Source: a virus. From it: 23,057 bases of DNA. Below are positions 13,676 to 21,152 of the stretch, one piece after another (position 1 is the stretch's first letter; each line of letters begins with the position of its first letter). The notes below the pieces were generated by a model, which did not search any database, was not told the DNA's origin, and was given only the letters and a program-made list of their open reading frames with translations. The stretch covers positions 1 through 23,057 of IMG/VR virus record IMGVR_UViG_3300044645_001142, one strand, 5' to 3'. A program made the position numbers and the translations under genes.

Positions 13676-14713
13676 TTACGACGGCAGCACCGGCCCGTAA
13701 ACGCCGCTACTATAGTTCGGGTCTAGCCCGGGGTTGCCGACGGTAGTGGTGCGGAAAGGATTGAGGAAGCTGAGACCAAGTGCGCCGCCGACTGAACCAA
13801 GGCCGCCCATGATAGGGCCGCCAAGACCTGCGCTGAGAGCCGCACCACCAAGCTGGCTGATAAGGTTGGGGCCGGGTTCGGTGCGGGTTTCGGTGGTGGT
13901 GGAGCCGATGCCGAGAACTTGAGGCGACAGGCCGAGGCTGGAACGAAGGACTTCGATGCCGCGAATCGGGAAATCGCGCTCTTCTTCGAACTGCTGGCGA
14001 GCGAAGTCGAGTTCGGCCTGCTCAAGGGCGCGCTGCGCACCACCGGCTGCCGTAAGCGGATTGACTTCGGTGCCGAGGCGAGCCGCCGTCTGGGCAATGC
14101 CCGTGCCAACTTGGCCGAGCGCGCCGGAGTATAGCTGGGGGATACGCTCTTGGTCAAGGCGGAACTGAGCGAGAGCTTGGTTGTAGGCGTTGGCGCGTTC
14201 GCGGGCAGACACGTCGCCGACAGTGCGCTGCGTGCGACCCGTGAGTTCGGACTCGGCAATGGCTTGACGGGAGCCGCCAAAGGCGCCAGTACGGGCAGCC
14301 TGCTGGCCGAGACGGAGGCGTTCCTTTTCAGCAGCTTCGCCAATGTCGCGGAGAGCCGGCGCCAACACTGCCTCAGTGTACGGCGACATATAGCCCGTGA
14401 GGTCAGTTTCGGGCAGGCGCGTAGCAAGACCGCGCGCGGCAGCAACGCCCTCGCCAACCAGTTCGCTGGTGAGGGGCGACAAGGCGCCGCTGGTTGCCGC
14501 GATGCGGCGCGCAGCCTCGAAGCCGGCCAGTTCATCCGGCGTGAACTCTGCAATGCGTTGAGCGGTATACGGCTGGAAGGGCTGCGCAGCAAAGGCGCCA
14601 GCGCGGCTCAGAAGGTCCTTCCGCGCACCCTCAACTTCAGTCGGGACAGTCGGAGTGGTGGTGGCGGTGCGAGAAGACTTTTGGGGGCCGAGGCCAAGCA
14701 GCTTGCCTAGCAT
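13676..14713 (-). CDS. Virion structural protein, internal/ejection type
   Basis: 345 residues. The N-terminus is low-complexity Thr/Ser. It continues with FQPYTAQRIAEFTPDELAGF, GYMSPYTEAVLAPALRDI (107-124), and the strongly recognisable RTGAFGGSRQAIAESEL (141-157). I know this YMxPY ... GAFGGSR pattern from a widespread phage protein encoded between tail and internal virion genes; its role is thought to be structural, possibly within the ejected complex. The middle is a long Gln/Arg-rich helix. The C-terminal 60 residues hold a glycine-rich hydrophobic stretch (LGGPIMGGLGSVGGALGLSF), which could insert in a membrane. The ATG shares a base with the upstream stop (TAATG), so the two are coupled. 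Confidence 0.72.
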   Translation of the reverse strand: MLGKLLGLGPQKSSRTATTTPTVPTEVEGARKDLLSRAGAFAAQPFQPYTAQRIAEFTPDELAGFEAARRIAATSGALSPLTSELVGEGVAAARGLATRLPETDLTGYMSPYTEAVLAPALRDIGEAAEKERLRLGQQAARTGAFGGSRQAIAESELTGRTQRTVGDVSARERANAYNQALAQFRLDQERIPQLYSGALGQVGTGIAQTAARLGTEVNPLTAAGGAQRALEQAELDFARQQFEEERDFPIRGIEVLRSSLGLSPQVLGIGSTTTETRTEPGPNLISQLGGAALSAGLGGPIMGGLGSVGGALGLSFLNPFRTTTVGNPGLDPNYSSGVYGPVLPS

Positions 14714-15465
14714 TAGCTAAGGCTCCTTTTCAGGATGTCGCCGACGGGCAGCGGCCCAGCCTGACGGGTGGTGCCGGTCTTAGCATCGCGGACCTGCTTC
14801 ACGAGATCGTAGAGGCGACGCGCACCAGCGTTGGAGGAGCCGTCACCCATCATGGAGACGACGTCGGCAGGAATGACGAACTCGCCGTCCGAAAGGGCAG
14901 CGGCCCGGCGACCATTGATGGAAGTGGGGATCAGGTCGTCGAGGCCGCCGCCGGGACCAATGGCCACCTTGCCGCCACCTTCAAGTGGGACGAGGCCGCC
15001 GGCCGCAAACTCTTCAGGCTCTTCGTCGACCATGCCACCTTCTGCGAAACCGAAGAAAAGCCGGGCAGCAGTGTAGCCGACATCGGCCCAGTCAGAGGTG
15101 TCGCCGCCGTCCGTGAAGATGTTGCCGACGCTGTCGAAGACGCTGTTGCTGTCGTTGTTTTCGATGAAGGGGGCCCGGCCGTAACCATCGAGGGGGCTAC
15201 CGCCGCCGCCGGAACGCGCTTCAGCCTGCTGGCCGGCTTGGGCTTCGATGGCGGGAAGGGCGCCTTGCGCAGGCATGACGGGACGGGAGTCGGGAAGCGG
15301 CTCGTCGCGCGCGGGTATGTCGTATATGTCGGGCAGGGCCGCGAAAGCGGGGAAGGTGATTTCGGCGCGAGGCATGTAAGAAGGCGTCGCGTCCTCAGAG
15401 GCTTCAATCGAGGGATTGAAACCTTGGTAGGCGGGGTAAAAAGAGGCTGCGAGGGATTCGGACAT
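14713..15465 (-). CDS. Virion structural protein with GGMV and DGEFVIPADVV motifs
   Basis: 250 residues from the ATG at 15465, preceded by GAAGG. The N-terminal half is Pro/Ala-rich and looks disordered. About residues 140-160 contain FFGFAEGGMVDEEPEEFAAG and then GGLVPLEGGG. The C-terminal 80 residues carry the conserved block GGGLDDLIPTSINGRRAAAL, SDGEFVIPADVVSMMGDGSS and RRLYDLVKQVRDAKTG. I know this last block from tail-region proteins of many phages, with no defined function. It is the first gene after an internal promoter and is coupled to the next gene by a one-base overlap. Confidence 0.7.
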   Translation of the reverse strand: MSESLAASFYPAYQGFNPSIEASEDATPSYMPRAEITFPAFAALPDIYDIPARDEPLPDSRPVMPAQGALPAIEAQAGQQAEARSGGGGSPLDGYGRAPFIENNDSNSVFDSVGNIFTDGGDTSDWADVGYTAARLFFGFAEGGMVDEEPEEFAAGGLVPLEGGGKVAIGPGGGLDDLIPTSINGRRAAALSDGEFVIPADVVSMMGDGSSNAGARRLYDLVKQVRDAKTGTTRQAGPLPVGDILKRSLS

Positions 15466-15485
15466 GGGTCGGCCTTCTAGCAGGT

Positions 15486-15514
15486 ATTATAGCATGGACG
15501 CCGAGGAAAGTAAA
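15486..15514 (-). promoter_or_regulatory. Internal sigma70-like promoter with extended -10
   Basis: On the minus strand TTTACT (15509-15514, four of six consensus positions) is followed by 17 bases and a perfect TATAAT (15486-15491), with TGC directly before the -10. Transcription would start about 15479, leaving a leader of about 14 bases that includes a GAAGG ribosome binding site before the ATG at 15465. It lies in the 50-base gap between two structural genes and shares TGCTATAATA with the lysis-operon promoter. Confidence 0.68.
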
Positions 15515-15515
15515 C

Positions 15516-15788
15516 CTATCGGACGTCGACGAAGTTGCTGGCTTGCAGGGCCAAAAGCAGCTTGCCGACGACGTTGGTTAGGGCGGTGACCGAGGGGTTC
15601 AGCATGTCGACGGTTAGGGGTGCGGAGACCGTGCCCTGAATGATGAATTGGGGGCGGGTCCGGCGACCAAGGTCGAAGAGGTCGCTCTGTTCGAGGACCT
15701 TGATGAGTTGGTTCCAGACTTCGCGCGAGGAGGCGTCCCACTCGGAGGGCGGGGAGGGCAGGGTGCGGGAGGAGATGCGGCGGGTCAT
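15516..15788 (-). CDS. Small tail-region protein of unknown function
   Basis: 90 residues. It begins MTRRISSRTLPSPPSEWDAS and ends with a hydrophobic helix LTNVVGKLLLALQASNFVD. The middle TRPQFIIQGTVSAPLTVD looks like beta strands. I do not recognise a named family, although short proteins starting MTRRI..RTLP are familiar next to tail genes of podovirus-like phages. The ATG overlaps the stop of the tail nozzle-like gene (ATGA), so it is coupled to it. It is the last gene before the internal promoter. A structural or assembly role is inferred only from position. Confidence 0.65.
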   Translation of the reverse strand: MTRRISSRTLPSPPSEWDASSREVWNQLIKVLEQSDLFDLGRRTRPQFIIQGTVSAPLTVDMLNPSVTALTNVVGKLLLALQASNFVDVR

Positions 15789-17641
15789 CGCAGGCCGTCA
15801 GGCTCGATTGCCATGCGGAATTGGCCCATGCGCCACGGCACGTTGGAGGAGGTGGAGGATTGGATTTGGATTGCCAGTTCCCGGCCGCGCAGGCGGGTCG
15901 AGACTTTCTGGGTGTTGCCGGTCACGGGGAAGGGGCCCTTGGTGATGACGGGGCCACCGGGGTATTTGCGGGCCTGAAGCGAAATATTCAGGGTGCCGGT
16001 ATAGGGCGTGTTGTCCGAGAGGTTGCTGAAGTCGGGGACGAACTTGTTGACGAACAGGATGGAGTTGCCGCCCTCTTGGTCGAAGTACGCGCCTTCGAGG
16101 TTTGCGCCGAGGGCAGAGCTATCGGCAGTGTAACCAGATTCCTGATAGTACAGGTTGGCTGCGTTGTCGTCAATGGCCAACGGATACAGGAAGGTGTTGC
16201 CGTCTTCCCACACGGTGCGGGGCATGGTGCCAATAGTCCAATGCTTCTCGCGCGTGTTGTAGATGACGTAGCGGTCGTTCTCGCCGTTAGGCGATTCCTT
16301 CGAGGTGTAGAACCACATGACCTCGTCGAAGGTCGCATTGCTGGCCGCGTAGATTTTGTCCTCGTACAGAGGATCGAGGTTGTCGTATACGAAGCGCAGC
16401 ACGGTGCAGTTGAGGGGCTGGAGGCGGCCGTCGTACTGGAAGAACTGGCCGCTCGGCGACATCCAATAGAGGGTGCCGCTGTATTCGATGGACGCATTGC
16501 GGGCGATGATGCCGCACTGTTCGCCGACGGCAGTGAAGCCGAAGACGTCGTTGCCGCCGATGTAGGCTTGAATGTACATATCGTTGTCGGTAAGGATCAC
16601 GGTCTTGTCGCTCCACCGAATGACGGAACGGATCTCAGAGCCACGGCTCGGCAGCGGATAGTCACCTGCGGTGTTAGTCGCGGTGGGCGTCCAGTCGGTG
16701 AAGTCTTCTTGGCTGCACCAGCGGATCAGGAGCGGACTGTAGTCGCCGGAGATGTCGTGGGTGCCGTATAGGAGAACGTGTCGGGCTTCCGAGGCGACGC
16801 GCACAATCTGGTTGACGGACGGTGCAGCCGTGACGATAGTGACGCGGTCGGTGATGTTGTTGTCGGTATCCCAATACATGAGCGGGCCGTCGGAGGGCAC
16901 AGCCATGATGTTGGTGCCCCACAGGTCAGCGGACCAGAGACGGATAGGATCGGAGACGGTGCCGAAAGGCGTGCCCCAACCAAAGTTGCCACTCCACGAA
17001 CCTGTGCCCCAACCAGAGCGAGGGATGGTCGAGATGTTGCCGGCGTTGTAGCGAAAACGAAGATTGGCCGAGCCGCCCGTTGCGACAGAAGTTGCCGCCG
17101 CCGTGGTGCCCGTGTCGATGGAGAAGCTGTTAGTACTAATGACGCTAACTTCAAAGAGAGCTTCAACCGAGGACACCGGATTGATGACGATGTTGCCGCC
17201 GATGGTTGTTGCGGCCGAGACGATGCCGACGAGGGTCTGGTCGGTCATGCCGTGCGCCGAAACAGAGACGATAACTTTGGTCGAACCAGCAGTCGTCGAA
17301 AGAATGTTGGAAGCGGAGACGGACGTTACAATGGGTGTGATGTCGTAGAAAGTCGACAGTTCACTAGAGAAAAGGCCATTGTGTGTAGCAATGAAGACGG
17401 CCGCTTGGGTAAGTTTGTTGCGGACGGATGTCAGGTAGCGGGGGACGCCGAAGATTTTCGGGTCCTGCGAGGCGTCGATGGCACGCTGCCAGCCGCCCAT
17501 GAGTTCGGGGCGACCGAAGCGGAAGCGCACCTTGTCGGCGTCAGTCCAAAAGCCACCCGCGTCAAGCTGGGTCTTCTCCTTGAAGACGCCGACCTTGAAC
17601 TCCAGTTCCCTTAGCTGTTGGTCTTGGAGCGTAACCGACAT
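15785..17641 (-). CDS. Tail nozzle / tail tubular protein B-like structural protein
   Basis: 618 residues. The block DAGGFWTDADKVRFRFGRPE (27-46) followed by LMGGWQRAI is a hallmark of a large phage tail protein found in many podoviruses. The body is rich in beta strands with repeated WS.., ..SGD.. and W.RWC-type segments such as LLIRWCSQEDFTDWTP, in keeping with a beta-propeller. About residues 100-205 form a Ser/Thr/Val-rich insert. By position, after the connector genes and beside the tail fibre, it most likely forms the nozzle at the tip of the short tail, like T7 gp12 or P22 gp10. Exact equivalence cannot be judged without structure comparison. It starts three bases after the stop of the fibre gene. 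Confidence 0.72.
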   Translation of the reverse strand: MSVTLQDQQLRELEFKVGVFKEKTQLDAGGFWTDADKVRFRFGRPELMGGWQRAIDASQDPKIFGVPRYLTSVRNKLTQAAVFIATHNGLFSSELSTFYDITPIVTSVSASNILSTTAGSTKVIVSVSAHGMTDQTLVGIVSAATTIGGNIVINPVSSVEALFEVSVISTNSFSIDTGTTAAATSVATGGSANLRFRYNAGNISTIPRSGWGTGSWSGNFGWGTPFGTVSDPIRLWSADLWGTNIMAVPSDGPLMYWDTDNNITDRVTIVTAAPSVNQIVRVASEARHVLLYGTHDISGDYSPLLIRWCSQEDFTDWTPTATNTAGDYPLPSRGSEIRSVIRWSDKTVILTDNDMYIQAYIGGNDVFGFTAVGEQCGIIARNASIEYSGTLYWMSPSGQFFQYDGRLQPLNCTVLRFVYDNLDPLYEDKIYAASNATFDEVMWFYTSKESPNGENDRYVIYNTREKHWTIGTMPRTVWEDGNTFLYPLAIDDNAANLYYQESGYTADSSALGANLEGAYFDQEGGNSILFVNKFVPDFSNLSDNTPYTGTLNISLQARKYPGGPVITKGPFPVTGNTQKVSTRLRGRELAIQIQSSTSSNVPWRMGQFRMAIEPDGLR

Positions 17642-17644
17642 GTA

Positions 17645-18646
17645 TTAGGTCTTGATGATGTAGTTGGACGCGACGTAAGGCGGCGTGACCGAGTGGGTAT
17701 GCGTCTGGCCGCTACCCGTTGCATCGGTGGTAAAGGTGTGGCTGTGGGCGCCAGCAGAACTGGTTGACGGCCCCGAAAAATCAGTAGTTTTGTCAGCAGC
17801 ATAAGTAGGAGCAAGTGAGCCACCATCTCCGGTTGTTTTAGGTAGCGTGTGGCTATGCTCACCGGCAGTTGAGGTGGTGCCGGTGTGGGTGTGCGAAGGA
17901 AGCTGGGCGGTAGTAAGGGCCGTGCCGCCGGAGGTGGAGGAGCCGCCGGTCGAGCCGCGTGCGATAGTGCCGCTGGCGCCAATACCAAAGCGGTCGCGGC
18001 GGTCAGGCACGTTGAAGGTCGTGGAGCCATCGCCGGAACCGTAGGCGGTGCCGATGATAGCAAAGAGGGCGGCATAAGTGGAGCGGCTGACGGCATCACC
18101 ATTACAGAGGAGCCAGCCCGACGGGGCGGTCGTACCACCATATTCCCAGATGACGCCAGCGGGAATGGGCGGGGGCACTTCCAGCGTGGTTTGGGCAGCA
18201 GCGACGCTGGTGGCAGCGAGGAGCGTCTTGGTGTACGGGGTGGCGCCGATGGAGTCGACGCAGGTGGTGCTGGTGCAGACCGTGATGGTCGGGCCGTCGC
18301 GCGAAATGAGGAGGCCGGAGCCAGCGGACTGCTTGAGGGTGACGGTGAAGGCGCCCGTCGTGTTGTTGATGACGGTGTAGTTCTTGGGCGAAGACGGCAC
18401 GATGATGTTGCGGTTGCCCGTCAACAGGCCCGTCAGGACGAGGATGGCTTGGCGCGCTTCGTCTTCGGCGCCGTTGGCCGTCGAAAGGGTGAAGTCGCCG
18501 GAACCGGCCACATTGAGGTTGACCGCGCCTGCGATGGATTCGGCGAGGAGGTCGAGGTTGGTGTTGGTCTTGACGCCCCAGGTGGTGGCGTTCTCGCCGG
18601 TCGCCTGTAGTTCGAGGCGAAGGAGCGGATCATATGTCGAGGGCAT
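17645..18646 (-). CDS. Tail fibre/collar protein with HxH motifs
   Basis: 333 residues. The N-terminus STYDPLLRLELQATGENATT, TWGVKTNTNLDLL is a common virion-attachment segment of phage fibres. Residues about 162-225 are a tail collar domain: PAGVIWEYGGTTAPSGWLLC, NGDAVSRSTYAALFAIIGT and FNVPDRRDRFGIG. The C-terminal 110 residues are Ser/Thr/Gly-rich with four HxH motifs (HTH 252, HSH 264, HSH 301, HTH 316) and end in PPYVASNYIIKT. HxH repeats of this sort bind iron in the T4 long fibre tip, and the ending is typical of receptor-binding collar fibres. It most likely recognises the host surface. No reverse transcriptase or template repeat for a diversity-generating system is in the window. Confidence 0.85.
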   Translation of the reverse strand: MPSTYDPLLRLELQATGENATTWGVKTNTNLDLLAESIAGAVNLNVAGSGDFTLSTANGAEDEARQAILVLTGLLTGNRNIIVPSSPKNYTVINNTTGAFTVTLKQSAGSGLLISRDGPTITVCTSTTCVDSIGATPYTKTLLAATSVAAAQTTLEVPPPIPAGVIWEYGGTTAPSGWLLCNGDAVSRSTYAALFAIIGTAYGSGDGSTTFNVPDRRDRFGIGASGTIARGSTGGSSTSGGTALTTAQLPSHTHTGTTSTAGEHSHTLPKTTGDGGSLAPTYAADKTTDFSGPSTSSAGAHSHTFTTDATGSGQTHTHSVTPPYVASNYIIKT

Positions 18647-18906
18647 TACTTGCGTTCCTCAAGGATGCGTGTTACTTTGTCGTCAATCCTATTTAGCACA
18701 GTTGTGAGCTTATTTTCAAGATCGGAGACAACCTCTCGCGGGGCGAAGTCCTTGTTGACCTGGGCGACGTGGTTGTGGTGAAGCTCTTGAAGGTGTTCGG
18801 CTTTCTTATGCACGGCCGAAATCTCCCGCTGTAGATAGGCGCCGTAAGCCAACAGAAGTGGCCACAGGAAGGTTGCAACGAAATCGAAAACAAGCTTGAT
18901 ATCCAT
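18646..18906 (-). CDS. Small membrane protein with C-terminal coiled coil
   Basis: 86 residues. One hydrophobic segment (FDFVATFLWPLLLAYGAYL, 7-25) is followed by a helical, charged region ending DLENKLTTVLNRIDDKVTRI, with a heptad-like pattern. No family is recognised. Its place inside the structural operon, directly after the zinc-ribbon genes and before the fibre, is unexpected for a membrane protein. It could be a holin or spanin-like protein, or a minor virion part. The ATG at 18906 is 10 bases after the upstream stop, and the stop overlaps the fibre start by one base. Confidence 0.65.
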   Translation of the reverse strand: MDIKLVFDFVATFLWPLLLAYGAYLQREISAVHKKAEHLQELHHNHVAQVNKDFAPREVVSDLENKLTTVLNRIDDKVTRILEERK

Positions 18907-18916
18907 GACACGGTCC

Positions 18917-19228
18917 CTACAACGGGCTGCTTTGTGAAGGAGTCCAGACCACCCCAGTCACGAGGATGTTGGAACCGTCTTCGGTGAGGAGGTAGGCGTC
19001 GTTCTCTTGCGCCAAATAGTTGTCGAGGTTCTGAAGGGGGCGGCCGTCGGGGACCTTGCGAGACTCGAAGCGGGGGCGGGGTGGCCGGTTCTGCGGGTGC
19101 TTCTTAAGATCGTAGGCGCCGTCGTAACAAGCGGTACAGACAACGAGCTTGGTAGATTCCTTGCGTAGCTGGCGGCGGAAGAACTTCTGGCCACAGCGGT
19201 CACAAAGGGACCAGACGTCCATCTTCAT
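18917..19228 (-). CDS. Zinc-ribbon-like protein, longer paralogue
   Basis: 103 residues. CDRCG near the start and CTACYDGAYDLKKHPQN after about 22 residues give two CxxC pairs, enough for one zinc ion. The segment FFRRQLRKESTKLVV lies between them. The pattern W.(L/V)CDRCG ... RKE.T..VVC..C(Y/F)D ... HPQN is familiar from small phage structural-region proteins, whose function is not known. The C-terminal 45 residues, with LDNYLAQENDAYLLTEDGSN, are absent from its neighbour. It is a tandem duplicate of the gene just upstream, two bases apart. Confidence 0.75.
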   Translation of the reverse strand: MKMDVWSLCDRCGQKFFRRQLRKESTKLVVCTACYDGAYDLKKHPQNRPPRPRFESRKVPDGRPLQNLDNYLAQENDAYLLTEDGSNILVTGVVWTPSQSSPL

Positions 19229-19230
19229 GA

Positions 19231-19449
19231 CTAGGAACCATAGTTAGTCTGGTCAGGCCGCGCGTCAGGAACTTGTTGGAGTTCGCGGCGGGGCTTGGCT
19301 GAATAGTTTTGCGGGTGGCTCTTCTTGTCGAAGCGGCCATCGAAGCAGGCGTAGCAGACGACGAAGTTGGTAGTTTCCTTGCGGAGGTCGCGGCGCTTGT
19401 AGTCGAAACCACAGCGGTCGCAGACCGACCACATATCGAGGACGGACAT
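19231..19449 (-). CDS. Zinc-ribbon-like protein, shorter paralogue
   Basis: 72 residues. It has the same layout as the next gene: MWSVCDRCGFDYKRRDLRKE, then VVCYACFDGRFDKKSHPQN, giving two CxxC pairs. It ends soon after the ribbon in a basic tail with PRRELQQVPDARPDQTN. The ATG at 19449 shares a base with the upstream stop; a second ATG five codons later (MWSVCD) is also possible. The function is unknown. Its place between the connector and tail genes suggests a small structural or assembly protein. Confidence 0.75.
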   Translation of the reverse strand: MSVLDMWSVCDRCGFDYKRRDLRKETTNFVVCYACFDGRFDKKSHPQNYSAKPRRELQQVPDARPDQTNYGS

Positions 19450-20102
19450 TACGGCGTCCCCGCGATGGTGTTTTCAGGCGAGCCCCTAAAGCGGTTGGAG
19501 GTGTCGGAACGGCGCGCCCGCGTCGACTCGATGTTGAGGACCGCGAGTTCTTCGTCGAGGATGGTCTTCCACACCGTGACGGCGCCAGCGTTCTTGGTCC
19601 ACGCATTGGCGTACAGCATGGCGGCGGCGAAGAAGGCCGTGTCGGTGTAGGTGGAGAAGTAGTTGGTCGTGGTGGACGAACTAAGGATGCTGACGCGCGG
19701 GATGTATTCGATGAGGGCCGTGGTGTTAGACGGCGGCGTGGGCGCCAAGAAGATGGTGGCGTTGTCCTTGGGCGCGTAGTATTTGGAAGGGGCGCAGGAC
19801 GTGTAGTCCGGCCAGTACGCGGTGAGGAACTCGTTGTTCTGTTCGAGCAGGTTGTTCCAGCCATCCGTCGCACACACTTGGATGGACTTGAGGACGAGCA
19901 GGTTGGAGGGCAGGGTCAGGGTGCGCGTCGATGCGCTGACCGAGACCTCGGTGAAGGTGATGATGTTGACCGGGTCGAGGCGCCGCTGCAAGTGGGACTG
20001 GGCACGCTCGATGATGGAAGGCAGGGCCGAGACGAACTCAGCCGAGTCTTCCTCCATGTTGGCGATGACGTCGTTGGTTAGGGTGGTGTAGGTGTATGGC
20101 AT
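19449..20102 (-). CDS. Head-tail connector / tail tubular protein A-like
   Basis: 217 residues. It begins with a helical segment (MPYTYTTLTNDVIANMEEDS, then FVSALPSIIERAQSHLQRRL), followed by beta strands with TLTLPSNLLVLKSIQV, then an EFLTAYWP..S..PKYYAP-like block (SKYYAPKDNATIFLAPTPPS), and ends in helices with FFAAAMLYANAWTKNAG. This arrangement of helices, a strand domain and a YY.....FLAPTP block is known from phage gp6-like adaptors and gatekeeper proteins that join portal and tail. It would form a ring under the portal. The start overlaps the previous stop by one base. It is probably distantly related to the next gene. Confidence 0.72.
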   Translation of the reverse strand: MPYTYTTLTNDVIANMEEDSAEFVSALPSIIERAQSHLQRRLDPVNIITFTEVSVSASTRTLTLPSNLLVLKSIQVCATDGWNNLLEQNNEFLTAYWPDYTSCAPSKYYAPKDNATIFLAPTPPSNTTALIEYIPRVSILSSSTTTNYFSTYTDTAFFAAAMLYANAWTKNAGAVTVWKTILDEELAVLNIESTRARRSDTSNRFRGSPENTIAGTP

Positions 20103-20764
20103 CAGCGGCCAATCCTGATGAGGACCTTGCCCCGCTCACGGTCTTCGCGCATGGCGCCCTTGAGGGCAGCCTCGTAATTTACGCGGATGAGATTGAGGCG
20201 GTCGGTCGGGACGGCAGCGCCGCGACGGAGGCCAATCCAGTAGGCGAGTCCGTAGACGAGGGCGGGCATAAAGCGGCGCGGGACGTCCACGTTGTCGAAG
20301 GCGCGTAGAGTGGATTCGGCGTTCTTCTGGATGGTGAGGACGACGGTGTAGGTTTGGTCGGGGACCGGCCAGAAGTTCATGACGTTGGTGGTGCGACGGC
20401 GATCCCACCAGTAGCGGGTCGGGCGGCCAGACTGGGATTTGGTAGGGACTTCCGCCCAACGCTCATAGCCGTCGCGGTCAATAAGGATGTCGGTGGTGGA
20501 AGTGCGGATGCTGGCGACGAGGACGTCAGAGATGGTTTGGTCGAAGGTCAGCGAGGAGACGGACGCGGAGACCGGGACGATGGTGGTCTCGATCTTGTGC
20601 AGGAGGACGTTCCGGTTTTGAAGGTCCGTCAGCAGGTAGTCGAGGCCACGTCGGGCGCTGATCAGTTCGTCAGCGAGGACAGGCCCGCCGCCAACCATCG
20701 CGGCAGCATCCTGCAAAAGATCATCGAACGTAGGGTCGAAGTTGGATGTGCCGCTGGTTGCCAC
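20102..20764 (-). CDS. Head-tail connector-like structural protein
   Basis: 220 residues from a GTG at 20764, with GGAAAG eight bases upstream. The N-terminal part DDLLQDAAAMVGGGPVLADE, LISARRGLDYLLTDLQNRN resembles the start of a widespread connector family. The middle has WPVPDQTYTVVLTIQKNAE, a strand pair, and the end AYWIGLRRGAAVPTDRLN with a basic tail. It most likely forms part of the connector between the portal and the nozzle, beside the tail tubular A-like protein. Exact ring order cannot be read. The stop overlaps the start of the next gene by one base. Confidence 0.72.
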   Translation of the reverse strand: MATSGTSNFDPTFDDLLQDAAAMVGGGPVLADELISARRGLDYLLTDLQNRNVLLHKIETTIVPVSASVSSLTFDQTISDVLVASIRTSTTDILIDRDGYERWAEVPTKSQSGRPTRYWWDRRRTTNVMNFWPVPDQTYTVVLTIQKNAESTLRAFDNVDVPRRFMPALVYGLAYWIGLRRGAAVPTDRLNLIRVNYEAALKGAMREDRERGKVLIRIGR

Positions 20765-20779
20765 GGTCGTTACTTTCCG

Positions 20780-21094
20780 TTACACCACCCCGTAGATGGT
20801 GACAAGCGGGCCACCGCCAGCATAGGAGGTGCGAACGTAAGGAATGTCGAGTTCGAAGGGCACGATAGCCTGGGTCACAGCGGCGGTCACCTCGGCGAAG
20901 GCGATCCACGGGCCAGCAGTGGTTGGCGCGGCTTCGAGGAAGACGGACGGGCCGGCAGCGGCGCTCTTCTGGACGAAGAAGGTGCGGGTCGGCGTACCGT
21001 CGAAACGGTAGTCAACGTCGATAGCGGGGCTGGTCGTGGTCGCCGAAGTCGACACTTGGAAGGTAATGAGGCGGATGGACTTTGTGGCGGGCAT
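20780..21094 (-). CDS. Small beta-rich structural protein of unknown family
   Basis: 104 residues. It is rich in Thr, Val and Ala and predicted mainly beta strand, with FDGTPTRTFFVQKSAAAGPS and FELDIPYVRTSYAGGGP. The start ATG at 21094 has AGGAG nine bases upstream. No family is recognised. It lies between the capsid-associated gene and the connectors, after a strong hairpin, so it may be a head-completion or decoration protein. That is by position only. Confidence 0.6.
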   Translation of the reverse strand: MPATKSIRLITFQVSTSATTTSPAIDVDYRFDGTPTRTFFVQKSAAAGPSVFLEAAPTTAGPWIAFAEVTAAVTQAIVPFELDIPYVRTSYAGGGPLVTIYGVV

Positions 21095-21109
21095 GCGATG
21101 CTCCTATGG

Positions 21110-21152
21110 CAAGGAAGGCAGACCCTGCCGAAGCAGAGCCTGCCAAACCTTG
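21110..21152 (-). terminator. Strong UUCG hairpin, likely attenuating terminator
   Basis: On the minus strand a 12-bp stem (21133-21144 with 21117-21128, two G-U pairs) is closed by a C(UUCG)G tetraloop. It is extended by CAAGG/CCTTG outer pairs across a short internal loop. It begins 9 bases after the stop of the gene at 21153. The following bases are TTCCTTGCC rather than a clean T run, so termination may be partial or the structure may protect the capsid message. Confidence 0.72.

Noticed and set aside
17645-18646. Diversity-generating retroelement acting on the collar fibre
   Set aside because: Collar-domain fibres can be targets, but no reverse transcriptase, template repeat or accessory gene is present in the window.
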